A stretch of DNA of 64,000 bases from Phenylobacterium sp. (GTDB lineage Bacteria > Pseudomonadota > Alphaproteobacteria > Caulobacterales > Caulobacteraceae). A model generated the notes under the pieces. It searched no databases and had not been told where the DNA came from. It saw only the letters and a program-made list of their open reading frames with translations. Both the position numbers and the translations under genes were made by a program. Each line of letters opens with the position of its first letter. Positions within the stretch are counted from its first letter, which is position 1. Location of the stretch: contig JAGNIV010000013.1 of the NCBI GenBank assembly GCA_018001015.1, positions 1 through 64,000 of the forward strand, in the 5' to 3' direction. Below, in pieces: positions 1-8,103 of this stretch.

Positions 1-253
1 CACGCACCCCGCGCCGACGTGCGCACATCCCCAGGGCCAAAGCCGTCCATACGATCCTCCATCCGATGGACCGTTGAATCAGCTCAGCTCAAATCAGGGA
101 ATCACTTCCGTGCATCCCGTAGCCCAGAAGGGGAGCATCTAGCCCGAGCCTCGACGCCCCTCCGCCGGTTGTGTCGCCCCCCGAAATACATCCAGGGCGG
201 AGTCGCCCGCCCCTTCATGTTCTGCGTTTGTTCCATCGTGGAGCGCAGACACC

Positions 254-838
254 GTGACCGAGTACATTCCCCCACCCAAGGGCTGGCGCGTCTTCAATGG
301 CCAGCTGGTCCCCGACCAGACCCTCGGGGGCTATCTGCATCGCAAGCAGATCGTCCGCGGGTCCTGCTACACCCGCGACTGTCGGCGGAACTACTATCTC
401 GATTTCGAGCTGCTGCTGCGCAGCGGCTACGCCTATGTCCGCATGGCGGAAATCCAGCGCCTGCTCCGCTGCAACATGCCGGGCGGCTGCCGCATGACCT
501 TCCAGGACGAGAAGGCCGGCTCCGGCCTCCCGCTCTCGGTCCTGGCCGCCAACCGCGAGGTCCGCATCCTCTTCCGGTGCGGCGGCTGCAAATGGGAGAA
601 GCAGGTCACTCCGGGCCAGGCCATCGCGCAACTGCTCGCCGCCAAGACCGGAACCGCCAGCACCCTCCACACCGAGCTGGTCACCAAGACCAGCAAGCCC
701 TGCCTGAAATGCGGCGCCTCCAACTGGGCCTGCGAAGTCCGCTGGCCCACGCCCCCGAACGACAAGACCTACGGCGAGCGGCATTTGGAGGCGCTGGCGG
801 GGGAGCGGGTGGTGAGGGCGAGGGCCAACGACGGGTGA
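254..838 (+). CDS. Cys-rich putative zinc-binding protein, function unknown
   Basis: A 194-residue protein starting at GTG 254. I do not recognise the family. It contains spaced cysteine pairs: C38-x4-C43, C73-x5-C79, a CGGC pair in the middle and a CLKC pair followed by another Cys near the C-terminus. This suggests two or three zinc ribbons or knuckles and therefore a structural or nucleic-acid-binding role, which is inference. There is no signal peptide or membrane segment. Codon use is the GC-rich pattern of the chromosome, so it looks resident. A perfect hairpin lies directly after the stop at 844-866. The start is not certain because no strong Shine-Dalgarno sequence precedes it. Confidence 0.6.
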   Translation: MTEYIPPPKGWRVFNGQLVPDQTLGGYLHRKQIVRGSCYTRDCRRNYYLDFELLLRSGYAYVRMAEIQRLLRCNMPGGCRMTFQDEKAGSGLPLSVLAANREVRILFRCGGCKWEKQVTPGQAIAQLLAAKTGTASTLHTELVTKTSKPCLKCGASNWACEVRWPTPPNDKTYGERHLEALAGERVVRARANDG

Positions 839-843
839 ACTTT

Positions 844-866
844 CCTCCCCTGCGCAGCAGGGGAGG
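844..866. repeat. perfect hairpin at the 3' ends of two convergent genes
   Basis: A 10-bp perfect stem (CCTCCCCTGC and its complement) with a GCA loop lies 6 bp after the stop of the Cys-rich gene, in the gap shared with the convergent HNH gene. No T-tract follows, so it is not a canonical intrinsic terminator. The following 100 bp (to about 965) also carries several short dyads and resembles a dispersed intergenic palindromic repeat. Confidence 0.55.
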
Positions 867-979
867 GGGTCCGCGCGGCACGCGTGGTGGAAGGGGCGAG
901 CCTCAAGCGCGAGCCCGGTCGCGCGCCCTCCACCGCCTATCGGTGGTCCCCCTCCCGGGCAGCACTCAGTCCGCCAATA

Positions 980-1708
980 TCAAAGTCGCAGGGGCTCTCC
1001 CGAGGTAGGCAGGTCGCGTGGTGCTGTAGAAACAATCCAGGTCGACACCCCACCTTGAGGGCCGTTCTCGCCGGCAAGTGCGATGCCTCCATGCCATTTC
1101 ATGCGCCAGACGGAAAAGCCGGGCATCTGGCTATTCTGAATGCCGTCGTAGACGAAGGTGCCATTGCCGAGGTCGCGCGACACTCTTGGTGAGTCATCGG
1201 GAAAAATTTGGAAGACGGTGTTGATGTACTCAGCCTCGTGCTCGGGAGCAAAGATGCGGGCCTTAGCGTCATAATCGACGTTCAAGGGTGCCTTTGCATG
1301 ATGATAATAGAGCCCGATTGCGATGAATTCCATCAGGCGAGTGGTCATTTCCGAATCAATATTAATGGGAAATACTTGTTCGAAGCGACCATTTCGTTGA
1401 ATTACAATCGGCTTGGAGTTTCTAATCATATTTCCAATGCGACGATTTTTTCTTAGACTCGGAATAACATGATTTCGGCGGTATTCATCGCCATGCTCAT
1501 GGTTTGACGCTGCAAGCACAAGCGCAAGGAAGTAAGTCTCAAGCCGAGATTTTTCTCCGTTGCAAGACGAGCAAGCGGGGACCTTGGGAATGTTCATCCG
1601 GTGTCTAACTAAAAACGCGCCACGCGCCACCACGTGATCGGCCGTAGAAGCAATCCCCTCTCGTCGGCAATAAGCGCAGGTCTTTCCTCGAAAGCCCTTG
1701 GTGGCCAC
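980..1708 (-). CDS. HNH endonuclease-like protein
   Basis: A 242-residue protein. The first 55 residues hold a compact HNH zinc/metal finger: C11-A-Y-C14, then D24-H25 as the catalytic pair, then C46-x2-C49-N-G-x-K, the usual layout of HNH nucleases. The remaining ~190 residues match nothing I recognise and may form a target-recognition or effector region. The GTG start at 1708 shares its first base with the TAG stop of the upstream gene, so the two are translationally coupled and probably work together. Lower GC than the flanking genes suggests acquired DNA. A defence role is inference. Confidence 0.75.
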   Translation of the reverse strand: MATKGFRGKTCAYCRREGIASTADHVVARGAFLVRHRMNIPKVPACSSCNGEKSRLETYFLALVLAASNHEHGDEYRRNHVIPSLRKNRRIGNMIRNSKPIVIQRNGRFEQVFPINIDSEMTTRLMEFIAIGLYYHHAKAPLNVDYDAKARIFAPEHEAEYINTVFQIFPDDSPRVSRDLGNGTFVYDGIQNSQMPGFSVWRMKWHGGIALAGENGPQGGVSTWIVSTAPRDLPTSGEPLRL

Positions 1709-2232
1709 TAGAAGTGGGCCTTCAAGTCAGCCGCAAACGCCTCTCGGCGTCGCTCGAATTCTTCGAGGAATGTGATGTTCTCGAATTTCTTTCCAACCTC
1801 GTTTTCGAAGCGATCACCAAGTCGCTGATGATAGAAATTGGCCGCCAAAAGCGCGAGGTCGAAATTGGGGTTGAAACGGGTCGCGGGGTTGAGGTCTCGG
1901 TGGGCGGCCAACTCGTTCCGATAGTCCACCACGAGTGTTCGATACTCTTTCCACTCGTCGAATGAGCAGCCGACCGCCTCTAACATGCCCTTCCTAAAAA
2001 AATCGGGGTCGAACATATTCTTCCAATGCAGTCTTTGGTTTTCGGTGTGATCGGAACCAAAGAGAATGCACCAGGAGATCACCGCAATGTCGAATGCGTT
2101 CCCCCGGACAACAGTCAGGAAATAATGCCCATTCCCGCTGAATTCGCTGACCGCACGGCACAAGGCAACTGCATCAAGAAATGATCTCAGCGTGTCGCGG
2201 GCAAACTTCAAATCGGCATTGGAGATAATCAT
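1708..2232 (-). CDS. HEPN-like protein, partner of the HNH nuclease
   Basis: A 174-residue, predicted largely helical protein with no clear family match. Residues 105-111 read R-N-E-L-A-A-H and are followed by R-D. This matches the R-N-x4-H motif that forms the active site of HEPN RNases in Abi and toxin proteins, and resembles the AHRD end of AbiU2-like proteins. It is the first gene of a two-gene unit, with its TAG stop overlapping the GTG of the HNH gene. Nucleotide composition is less GC-rich than housekeeping neighbours. Assignment to HEPN rests on this motif and helical character only. Confidence 0.55.
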   Translation of the reverse strand: MIISNADLKFARDTLRSFLDAVALCRAVSEFSGNGHYFLTVVRGNAFDIAVISWCILFGSDHTENQRLHWKNMFDPDFFRKGMLEAVGCSFDEWKEYRTLVVDYRNELAAHRDLNPATRFNPNFDLALLAANFYHQRLGDRFENEVGKKFENITFLEEFERRREAFAADLKAHF

Positions 2233-2289
2233 GAGGTGCCGTTTAACCCGTTCGTTTGAGGTACAGCCTCAGCCCTAGAAAAAGCCCCC

Positions 2290-3237
2290 CTACAGCCCCA
2301 AGGCCACCGCCGCATTGCCGCCCATCCACTTGGCGCGCACGTCGGCCTTCAGCGGCAGGTCGTCGGTCTCGGCCACCAGCTGAACCAGGGGGACCATCGA
2401 GGTGCCCCAGCCGGAGCCGAAGATGATCTTGTCCTGCAGGCCGCGGGCTCCATAATAGATCAGCGCCTCATAACCCGCCCCCGGCGACAGCATGTACTTC
2501 ACCCGGCGGCAGGCGAAGTCGATGAAGACGTTCCGGTGGCGGCCGGCGATCGCCACCATGTCGGGGATCCAGGGATAGCCCCCCAGGCCCGAGACGATCC
2601 GCAGGTCCGGGAAGGCGATGGCCAGCTCGTCGATATATTTCGGGTGGGCGTAGTCATAGGGCCGGTCCGACAGCAGGTGGACCCCGACGGTGATCCGTAC
2701 CGGGATGTTCAACTCCACGCACTTGGCGAGATAGGGCCGGTAGACGGGATCGTTGATGTAGCGCTGCTCGCGATAGGAGCTGATCTCGAAGCCCCGCACG
2801 CCGCGCTCGCGCACGCCCTGCTCCAGGGCCGCGACGCCGGCCTCGCCCTCGTCGCCCCAGATGCGGAACCAGGGGATCAGGCGGTCGGGATATTCGGCGG
2901 CGAAGGCGGCCACGTCCTCGTTGCTGGCCCGGCGGCCCGCATTGCCGATGCAGGCCATGGCCACGCCGGCCTGGTCCAGCATGGCGATGACCTGCGCGTG
3001 GCTCATCACCTTGGTCATGTCCACTTCACATAGCTTCAGGGCCAGGGCGGTGAGGCCGACGGTCTCCTTGGCCTCGTTGAATTCCTCCAGCGACATGCCG
3101 ATCTGGGCGGCCCAGCCGGGCGCCATCTGCTGGGCGTAGCCCTCCTTGTCGAAGCCGCGCCCCGACTGGATCAGGCGCACCGTGTCCTCCACGGCCTCCT
3201 TGGTGGGGGTGTCGCACTCGAAGTCGATGATCTGCAT
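2290..3237 (-). CDS. amidohydrolase (Amidohydro_2, COG2159) fold protein lacking metal ligands
   Basis: A 315-residue TIM-barrel amidohydrolase-2 type protein, similar in overall layout to the ACMSD/decarboxylase branch. The usual N-terminal D-x-H-x-H is replaced by IIDFECD. The strand that normally reads (A)H-L-G-G reads S-G-L-G-G-Y-P-W, and the terminal G-S-D-x-P reads FGSGWG. Most canonical metal ligands are therefore absent although the scaffold is intact at full length. It may be a metal-independent enzyme, a lyase/hydrolase using other residues, or a pseudoenzyme. It is divergently arranged with the radical SAM gene, 85 bp apart. Confidence 0.75.
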   Translation of the reverse strand: MQIIDFECDTPTKEAVEDTVRLIQSGRGFDKEGYAQQMAPGWAAQIGMSLEEFNEAKETVGLTALALKLCEVDMTKVMSHAQVIAMLDQAGVAMACIGNAGRRASNEDVAAFAAEYPDRLIPWFRIWGDEGEAGVAALEQGVRERGVRGFEISSYREQRYINDPVYRPYLAKCVELNIPVRITVGVHLLSDRPYDYAHPKYIDELAIAFPDLRIVSGLGGYPWIPDMVAIAGRHRNVFIDFACRRVKYMLSPGAGYEALIYYGARGLQDKIIFGSGWGTSMVPLVQLVAETDDLPLKADVRAKWMGGNAAVALGL

Positions 3238-3322
3238 CGGGGTCTCTTTGAAATGGGGCGCCTAAGAATTCAGCAGAGGTGGCACGGCCAAGCGCCTCCC
3301 ACAAGTTGCCGCCGGGGCGGGT

Positions 3323-4366
3323 TTGCGTCATAGCCCGCCTGTGACCGGCACCCTGCGCACCCCTTCGGCCTTGGTTGAGGCCGGCCTCCTGGAGGCCGAA
3401 CGCCTGCCCGCCCTGGAGCGGGTGGCGGCGCAGTACGCCGTCGCCGTCACGCCGGCCATGGCCGAGCTGATCGGCGACCCGCACGACCCCATCGGCCGCC
3501 AGTTCCTGCCCGACCTCGCCGAGCTGACCGTCCTGCCCGGCGAGGACGCCGATCCGGTGGGCGACCTCACCCACATGCCGACCGACGGGATCGTTCACCG
3601 CTACCCTGACCGCGTGCTGCTGAAGGTCACCCACACCTGCGCGGTCTATTGCCGGTTCTGCTTCCGCCGCGAGATGGTGGGGCCGACCGCTGACGTCCCG
3701 GCCCTGTCGGCCAAGGCCCTGGACGCCGCCGTCGGCTATATCGAGGACCATCCCGAAATCTGGGAAGTGATCCTGACCGGCGGCGACCCCCTGGTGCTGT
3801 CGCCGCGTCGGCTCGGCGCCATCATGGGCCGGCTGGCGAGGATCGAGCATGTGAAGGTGCTGCGCCTCCACACCCGCGTCCCGGCCGTCGATCCCGCCGC
3901 CGTCACCGACCAGCTGGTGGCCGCGCTGAAGGCCCCGGGCAAGGCCGTCTATGTCGCCCTGCACGCCAACCACGCCAGCGAGCTGACTCCGGCGGCGCGG
4001 GCCGCCTGCGCCCGGTTCGTCGACGCGGGCATCCCAATGGTGGGCCAGACGGTGCTGCTGAAGGGGATCAATGACGACCCGGCGGTGCTGGAGGCCCTGC
4101 TGCGGGCCATGGTGGAGAGCCGGATCAAGCCCTACTACCTGCACCACGGCGACCTGGCCCGCGGCACCAGCCACCTGCGCACCACCCTGGCGGAGGGGCA
4201 GGCGGTGATGCGCAGCCTGCGCGGCCGGCTCTCGGGCCTGGCCCAGCCGACCTATGTGCTGGATATCCCCGGCGGCCACGGCAAGGTGCCGGTGGGCCCG
4301 GATTATCTGGCCCGCGAGGGCGAGGTCGAGGACCCGAACGGGGTCCGGCATCCCTATCGGCCCTAG
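3323..4366 (+). CDS. lysine 2,3-aminomutase family radical SAM protein (KamA/EpmB-like)
   Basis: A 347-residue radical SAM enzyme with C106-x3-C110-x2-C113 (CAVYCRFC) for the SAM-binding [4Fe-4S] cluster. The LTGGDPL segment and the C-terminal DIPGGHGKVP motif are typical of the KamA/EpmB family, which uses SAM and PLP to shift an amino group. EpmB makes (R)-beta-lysine for EF-P modification. No efp or epmA lies nearby, so the substrate stays open. The frame opens with TTG at 3323; an in-frame GTG at 3341 is an alternative start. The 3' end overlaps the convergent small membrane protein gene by 4 bp. Confidence 0.85.
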   Translation: MRHSPPVTGTLRTPSALVEAGLLEAERLPALERVAAQYAVAVTPAMAELIGDPHDPIGRQFLPDLAELTVLPGEDADPVGDLTHMPTDGIVHRYPDRVLLKVTHTCAVYCRFCFRREMVGPTADVPALSAKALDAAVGYIEDHPEIWEVILTGGDPLVLSPRRLGAIMGRLARIEHVKVLRLHTRVPAVDPAAVTDQLVAALKAPGKAVYVALHANHASELTPAARAACARFVDAGIPMVGQTVLLKGINDDPAVLEALLRAMVESRIKPYYLHHGDLARGTSHLRTTLAEGQAVMRSLRGRLSGLAQPTYVLDIPGGHGKVPVGPDYLAREGEVEDPNGVRHPYRP

Positions 4367-4593
4367 CCCCCGCGCTCCATGCCGCGCAGGGCATGGACGA
4401 ACATCAGCACCCCGATGACCGCCAGCAACGCGCCCATCGCCGGCAGCAGCAGGCTGCTCGGCAGGCCGAGCGTGAACAGCACCCGGGCCCAATCGTCGTC
4501 TGTGCGGTAGGCCGCCATCAGGGCGAACACCGTCACCCCCAGGCCGAGCACGACGGTGACGATGGCGATGATGCGGTAGACGAGGTTACCCAT
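4363..4593 (-). CDS. small membrane protein, two TM segments
   Basis: A 76-residue protein with two hydrophobic helices (about residues 5-28 and 43-68) separated by a short charged loop (YRTDDDWAR). No domain is recognised. It lies 66 bp downstream of the CBS-domain gene on the same strand, so cotranscription is possible. Its 3' end overlaps the convergent radical SAM gene by 4 bp. Confidence 0.6.
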   Translation of the reverse strand: MGNLVYRIIAIVTVVLGLGVTVFALMAAYRTDDDWARVLFTLGLPSSLLLPAMGALLAVIGVLMFVHALRGMERGG

Positions 4594-4659
4594 GGCGGGT
4601 CTCCAGGTGCGGATGCCCCGGGAGACTGGCGCGGCGGGCGGGCCGCGCCTTGATTCCGA

Positions 4660-5079
4660 TCAAGCGTCGTTGTCGACCGAGATCTCTTCCAGGGTCTTGC
4701 CCACCACCTTGGCGCCGTAGTCGGTGGCGATGTCGCCGAGGCTGAGGATGCCCGCCAGCTTGCCGGCGTCACTCACCACCACCAGGCGGCGGATCTGGTG
4801 ATGCGCCATCTGGGCGGCGGCGTCGGCCATGTTGTCGCCCTCGCGGCAGGTCTGCACGTCGGTGCTCATCACGTCGGAGGCCGGGGTCGAGAGCGCGCCG
4901 CCCTTGGCCACCACCTGCAGGACGATGTCGCGGTCGGTGATCAGGCCCACCACCTTGTCGTCCTCGACGATCGGCACGGCGCCGGTTTCGATGCTGGCCA
5001 TGATGCCGGCCACCTTCTGGACGCTGTCGGTCGGGCCGGCGGTGACAACCTGGGCCGTCATGGCTTCACTGACATTCAT
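4660..5079 (-). CDS. tandem CBS-domain protein
   Basis: A 139-residue soluble protein made of two CBS motifs, each with the G-hydrophobic-(I/L)-(T/S)-x-x-D signature (VVGLITDRDI in the first, LAGILSLGDI in the second). Stand-alone CBS pairs bind adenine nucleotides and act as energy-state sensors or partners of other proteins. No effector domain is attached, so the target is unknown. The acidic C-terminal tail ends VDNDA. It lies between the patatin gene and a small membrane protein gene, all on the minus strand. Confidence 0.85.
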   Translation of the reverse strand: MNVSEAMTAQVVTAGPTDSVQKVAGIMASIETGAVPIVEDDKVVGLITDRDIVLQVVAKGGALSTPASDVMSTDVQTCREGDNMADAAAQMAHHQIRRLVVVSDAGKLAGILSLGDIATDYGAKVVGKTLEEISVDNDA

Positions 5080-5158
5080 GGGGATGGTCCTTCTGTGTTG
5101 GGGCAGACACGAGAACCCCCGGCGGCCGCCCCCGTTCCGTCCGCCGCGCGTCGCGCCC

Positions 5159-6325
5159 CTAGGCCCGCGGCCGGGTCATGTTCTCGATGAACTGGCCCAG
5201 CGTCGGCGGCTCGGCCACCGGGGTGACCCACAGGCCGGGCCCCTGGGCCAGGGCGACGCCCTCGTCGAAGATGCGCTTCATGTTGGCGGTGTCGAAGGAC
5301 AGCATGTTGCCGTTCTCGGCTGCGTCCGGGATCGAGGTGAAGGAGAGCGGCAGGCCCACGCCGGCGCAGAAGTTCGCCGCGTTGCTGAGCGCATTGCGGT
5401 AGGAGAACCGCAGCATGGTGTCGAAGCTGCGCACCAGGATCGAGGCCAGGTTCGGGCTGGTGGTGCGCGGCGCCTGTTCCAGCACCGTATTGACCACCAC
5501 ATAGATCCGCCCGCCCTTCAGCCGGCGTCCCAGCTGTTTCCAGCGCAGCATGGCGTCGGGCATGATGAACAGCGGCGCGCTGACCCCGCCGTCCACGTGC
5601 ATCTCCTCATAGGCCACCCCGTCGGCCTCGCAGGGGAAGCTGCGGGGCGGGAACAGGCCGGGCAGGCTGGCCGAGGCCACCAGGATGTCGCGGAACAGGG
5701 CGAGCGCCGCCTCGCCGCCGCGCGCGGCGATCTCGCCCATGTCCCAGATGGCGGTCTGCTGGCTGTCCAGGTCGGTGGTGGCCACCAGCAGGCGGCGCCC
5801 CTTCAGGTGCTCCTCCGCCACGGCCTCCACCACCTCGGCGGTGATGAAGGAGTCCACCAGCTCCTCCAGGTTGGCCGCCTGGAAGACGCCCGCCCCGAAG
5901 GCCGGCGCCAGCCGGCGCAGGGACAGCAGGTCCTTGGCGTGGCCGCCGGTATAGGCGTCGGTCAGATGGTCGTCCCAGCTCGGCCCCAGGAAGGCGAAGG
6001 GGGCCATCAGCGCCCCGGTGCTCACCCCGGTGACAATGGCGAAGTCTGGCCGCCTGTCGGCCTTGGTCATCCCCACCAGCACGCCGGCCCCAAAGGCGCC
6101 GCCGGCCGCCCCGCCGGAGATGGCCAGGATGTTGAAATCGGTCCACCCCAGCACCGAGCGCGGCAGCGACAGCCGGTCGGCCGCGGCGTTCAGGCTGTCC
6201 TCGGCCTGCTCGACGCTGAACCGCACGCCCTCGAAGCCCGGCATGCTGGCGCCGGCCCCGGCGGGCGGGGCGGGCAGGCGGGAGCGGAACAGGCCGCCCC
6301 GCTTGGTGATGTGTCGATCGGCCAT
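5159..6325 (-). CDS. patatin-like phospholipase
   Basis: A 388-residue patatin-domain serine hydrolase. The oxyanion-hole glycine loop is at residues 71-79 (GGAAGGAFG), the nucleophile elbow G-V-S102-T-G is at 100-104, and the catalytic Asp lies in a D-G-G motif (MHVDGGVSAP) near residue 243. Together these complete the Ser-Asp dyad. Expected activity is acyl hydrolysis of phospholipid or other lipid esters. There is no obvious signal peptide; the N-terminal 60 residues are Pro/Ala-rich and unassigned. The gene is followed by the CBS protein gene 79 bp downstream. Confidence 0.85.
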   Translation of the reverse strand: MADRHITKRGGLFRSRLPAPPAGAGASMPGFEGVRFSVEQAEDSLNAAADRLSLPRSVLGWTDFNILAISGGAAGGAFGAGVLVGMTKADRRPDFAIVTGVSTGALMAPFAFLGPSWDDHLTDAYTGGHAKDLLSLRRLAPAFGAGVFQAANLEELVDSFITAEVVEAVAEEHLKGRRLLVATTDLDSQQTAIWDMGEIAARGGEAALALFRDILVASASLPGLFPPRSFPCEADGVAYEEMHVDGGVSAPLFIMPDAMLRWKQLGRRLKGGRIYVVVNTVLEQAPRTTSPNLASILVRSFDTMLRFSYRNALSNAANFCAGVGLPLSFTSIPDAAENGNMLSFDTANMKRIFDEGVALAQGPGLWVTPVAEPPTLGQFIENMTRPRA

Positions 6326-6368
6326 GGCCCATCCTGGCCCATCGCGGGGCCGGGCTCAACGGATGGTG

Positions 6369-7145
6369 TCAGGCGGCGCGCGCGGCCCGCACCTCCGTGG
6401 CCGCCACCGCCGGCAGGCTCTGGAAGCCCGGCTTGGCGAACAGATAGCCCTGGATATACCGCACCCCGATCTCGCGCAGGGCCTCCAGCTCGGCCCGGGT
6501 CTTAATGCCCTCGGCGATCACCTCGATGTCCAGGGCCGCGCACATCTTCACCACCCCGTCGACAATGATCCGGCGCGGCAGGCTGGCGTCCAGGCCGCGG
6601 ATCAGCTCCATGTCCAGCTTGATGATGTCGGGCTGGAAGCGGGCCAGCAGGTTCAGCCCCGCATGGCCGGCGCCGAAGTCGTCCAGGGCCACGCCGAAGC
6701 CCATCTTCTGATAGCTGGCCACGATGTTGGCCACGTGGGCCGGATCGGTCATCTCCTCGTTCTCGGTGAACTCGAAGATCAGCCGGTCGGTGGGAAAATC
6801 CAGCGCCGCGGCGGTGGCCAGGGTCAGCTGGATGCAGGCCTGGGGCGAATAGACCGCGTTGGGCAGGAAGTTGATGGACAGTCGCGCGGGTCCCTCCAGC
6901 AGTCCGGCCCGCGCCGCCCCCTGGATCGCCTTGACCCGGCACTGCTGGTCGAAGGCGTAGCGGTTCTCCGGCGTCACCTGCGCCAGCACGCTGGCCGCCG
7001 ATTCCCCGGCCGGACCACGCACCAGGGCCTCATAGGCGAAGGGCGCCCCGGTCTGCAGGTCCATGATCGGCTGAAAGGCCATGGCGATGTCGAAATCCAT
7101 CGCCTCGCCGTCGCGGCAGCCGGCGCAGGGGGAGGGGCGGGACAT
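6369..7145 (-). CDS. EAL-domain c-di-GMP phosphodiesterase
   Basis: A 258-residue stand-alone EAL domain. The key motifs are all present: E39-A-L-V-R-G, the Asn of SINFLPN, the Glu of FEFTENE, the DDFGAG loop, the Lys of IKLDMELIRG, the Glu of VIAEGIK and the Gln of QGYLFAKP. It should therefore be catalytically competent and cleave c-di-GMP to pGpG. The first 15 residues carry a C-x2-C pair (CAGC) of unknown use. No sensory or GGDEF domain is attached, so activity is probably controlled by partners or expression level. Confidence 0.88.
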   Translation of the reverse strand: MSRPSPCAGCRDGEAMDFDIAMAFQPIMDLQTGAPFAYEALVRGPAGESAASVLAQVTPENRYAFDQQCRVKAIQGAARAGLLEGPARLSINFLPNAVYSPQACIQLTLATAAALDFPTDRLIFEFTENEEMTDPAHVANIVASYQKMGFGVALDDFGAGHAGLNLLARFQPDIIKLDMELIRGLDASLPRRIIVDGVVKMCAALDIEVIAEGIKTRAELEALREIGVRYIQGYLFAKPGFQSLPAVAATEVRAARAA

Positions 7146-7234
7146 GGAAATACGCTCCGAAAATCCTGATCCCCCCAGCCCTACAGGCCATCGGTTAAGG
7201 ATCGGTCGTCGAGCGCGGCCCCCGGCCCGCGCCC

Positions 7235-7609
7235 TCAGCGGCAGTAGACGCCCTTCAGCCCGGCCCAGATCCCGTCGCCATAGGACTGCCGCGCATATTC
7301 CGGATGCTGTTTCAGCCAGCCGACGACGGCCACCACCCGCTGGGTGAGCCGCCGCTCCAGTTCGGCGTTGTCGCGGGCCTGCAGCAGGCCGTCGATCCCG
7401 CCCTCGCAGGTGGCGTTGGGATGGTCGCGGTCGTTGACCACCTCCTCCACATGCATCACCGCCCAGGTGCAGTCCTCATGGGACGGGGTCGCCTCGCAGC
7501 CGGCGACGAAGTCGGCCCCGGTGGGAAAGGTCTCGGCGGCCTGAACCCCCGAAGCGGGCCAGACCAGGGCCACGCCCAGGGCGAGGGACAACAAGGCGGT
7601 TCTACGCAT
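7235..7609 (-). CDS. exported Rap1a/Tai-like protein
   Basis: A 124-residue protein. The reading frame extends further upstream, but the ATG at 7609 precedes a clean signal peptide (RRTALLSLALGVALVWP, cleavage near VQAAE). The mature part has four cysteines and ends with a helix containing HPEYA followed by GVYC. This resembles the Rap1a/Tai immunity-protein fold, a common periplasmic disulfide-stabilised domain. Role unknown; the similarity is by pattern only. Its upstream region contains a palindromic repeat at 7623-7672. Confidence 0.6.
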   Translation of the reverse strand: MRRTALLSLALGVALVWPASGVQAAETFPTGADFVAGCEATPSHEDCTWAVMHVEEVVNDRDHPNATCEGGIDGLLQARDNAELERRLTQRVVAVVGWLKQHPEYARQSYGDGIWAGLKGVYCR

Positions 7610-7622
7610 GGAGCCGTCTCCC

Positions 7623-7672
7623 AGAGCATTTTCCGATAAGTGTGGCGCGGTTATCGGATCGAAAAATGCTCT
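7623..7672. repeat. intergenic palindromic repeat (AGAGCATTTT type)
   Basis: Arms 7623-7639 and 7651-7672 are complementary apart from a small bulge, and the outer ends read AGAGCATTTT / AAAAATGCTCT. Elements with these ends and a central GTG-CGG spacer are widespread in intergenic DNA of alphaproteobacteria. Here it sits between two genes for exported proteins on the same strand. Confidence 0.65.
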
Positions 7673-7683
7673 AATCTTCTGAG

Positions 7684-8007
7684 TTAACGCACGCGGGAAC
7701 AGACGAAATCCAGCAACTCCTGGCCCATGGTGCCGGGCGACACCCCCTGGCCCCGGGATCGCCAGTCGGGGAGGTATTGCAGAACATAGGAAGAATAGGA
7801 CACCCGCCGGACGCAATCGACGGCCGCCCGCCGCGGCGTGTGATCGTCGCCGTACTTGGCCTTCTCCAGATAGTAGATCAGCCCGTCGTCGCCGCGCCGC
7901 AAGCTGTCGACGTCGACATAGGTCACATGGCCGGTGTCGACCCAGGTCTCCGCCCGCGCCGCGCCCGCCAGGGCCATCACCACCACCAGCACCCCAAGGC
8001 CTCGCAT
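7684..8007 (-). CDS. small secreted protein, possibly surface-adhesin E-like
   Basis: A 107-residue protein. I chose ATG 8007 because it gives a typical signal peptide (MRGLGVLVVVMALAGAARA) ahead of ETWVDTG; a longer upstream extension looks non-coding. The mature domain has W-V, a VDVDSL motif, a C-x-R-R-V core and a terminal VCSRVR, which recalls the surface-adhesin E-like fold of small secreted lipocalin-like proteins. Function is unknown and the comparison is weak. Confidence 0.6.
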   Translation of the reverse strand: MRGLGVLVVVMALAGAARAETWVDTGHVTYVDVDSLRRGDDGLIYYLEKAKYGDDHTPRRAAVDCVRRVSYSSYVLQYLPDWRSRGQGVSPGTMGQELLDFVCSRVR

Positions 8008-8103
8008 CGCCGATCCTCCGAAGAACGCGGTTCGATGATAGCCCCTGGCGGCGGCGAGGGCGAATCCCCCGCTCACCCCGGCGCTCGACGCGGGCGTCCC
8101 GGC

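Noticed and set aside
1208-1456. An 82-codon plus-strand frame inside the HNH gene
   Set aside because: Antisense to a protein with a clear HNH finger; no supporting start signal.
3026-4492. A 488-codon minus-strand frame spanning the radical SAM gene
   Set aside because: Crosses two confidently assigned genes and shows no motif; it is an antisense shadow.
4829-6505. A 558-codon plus-strand frame across the patatin gene
   Set aside because: Low-complexity translation opposite a protein with a complete Ser-Asp dyad.
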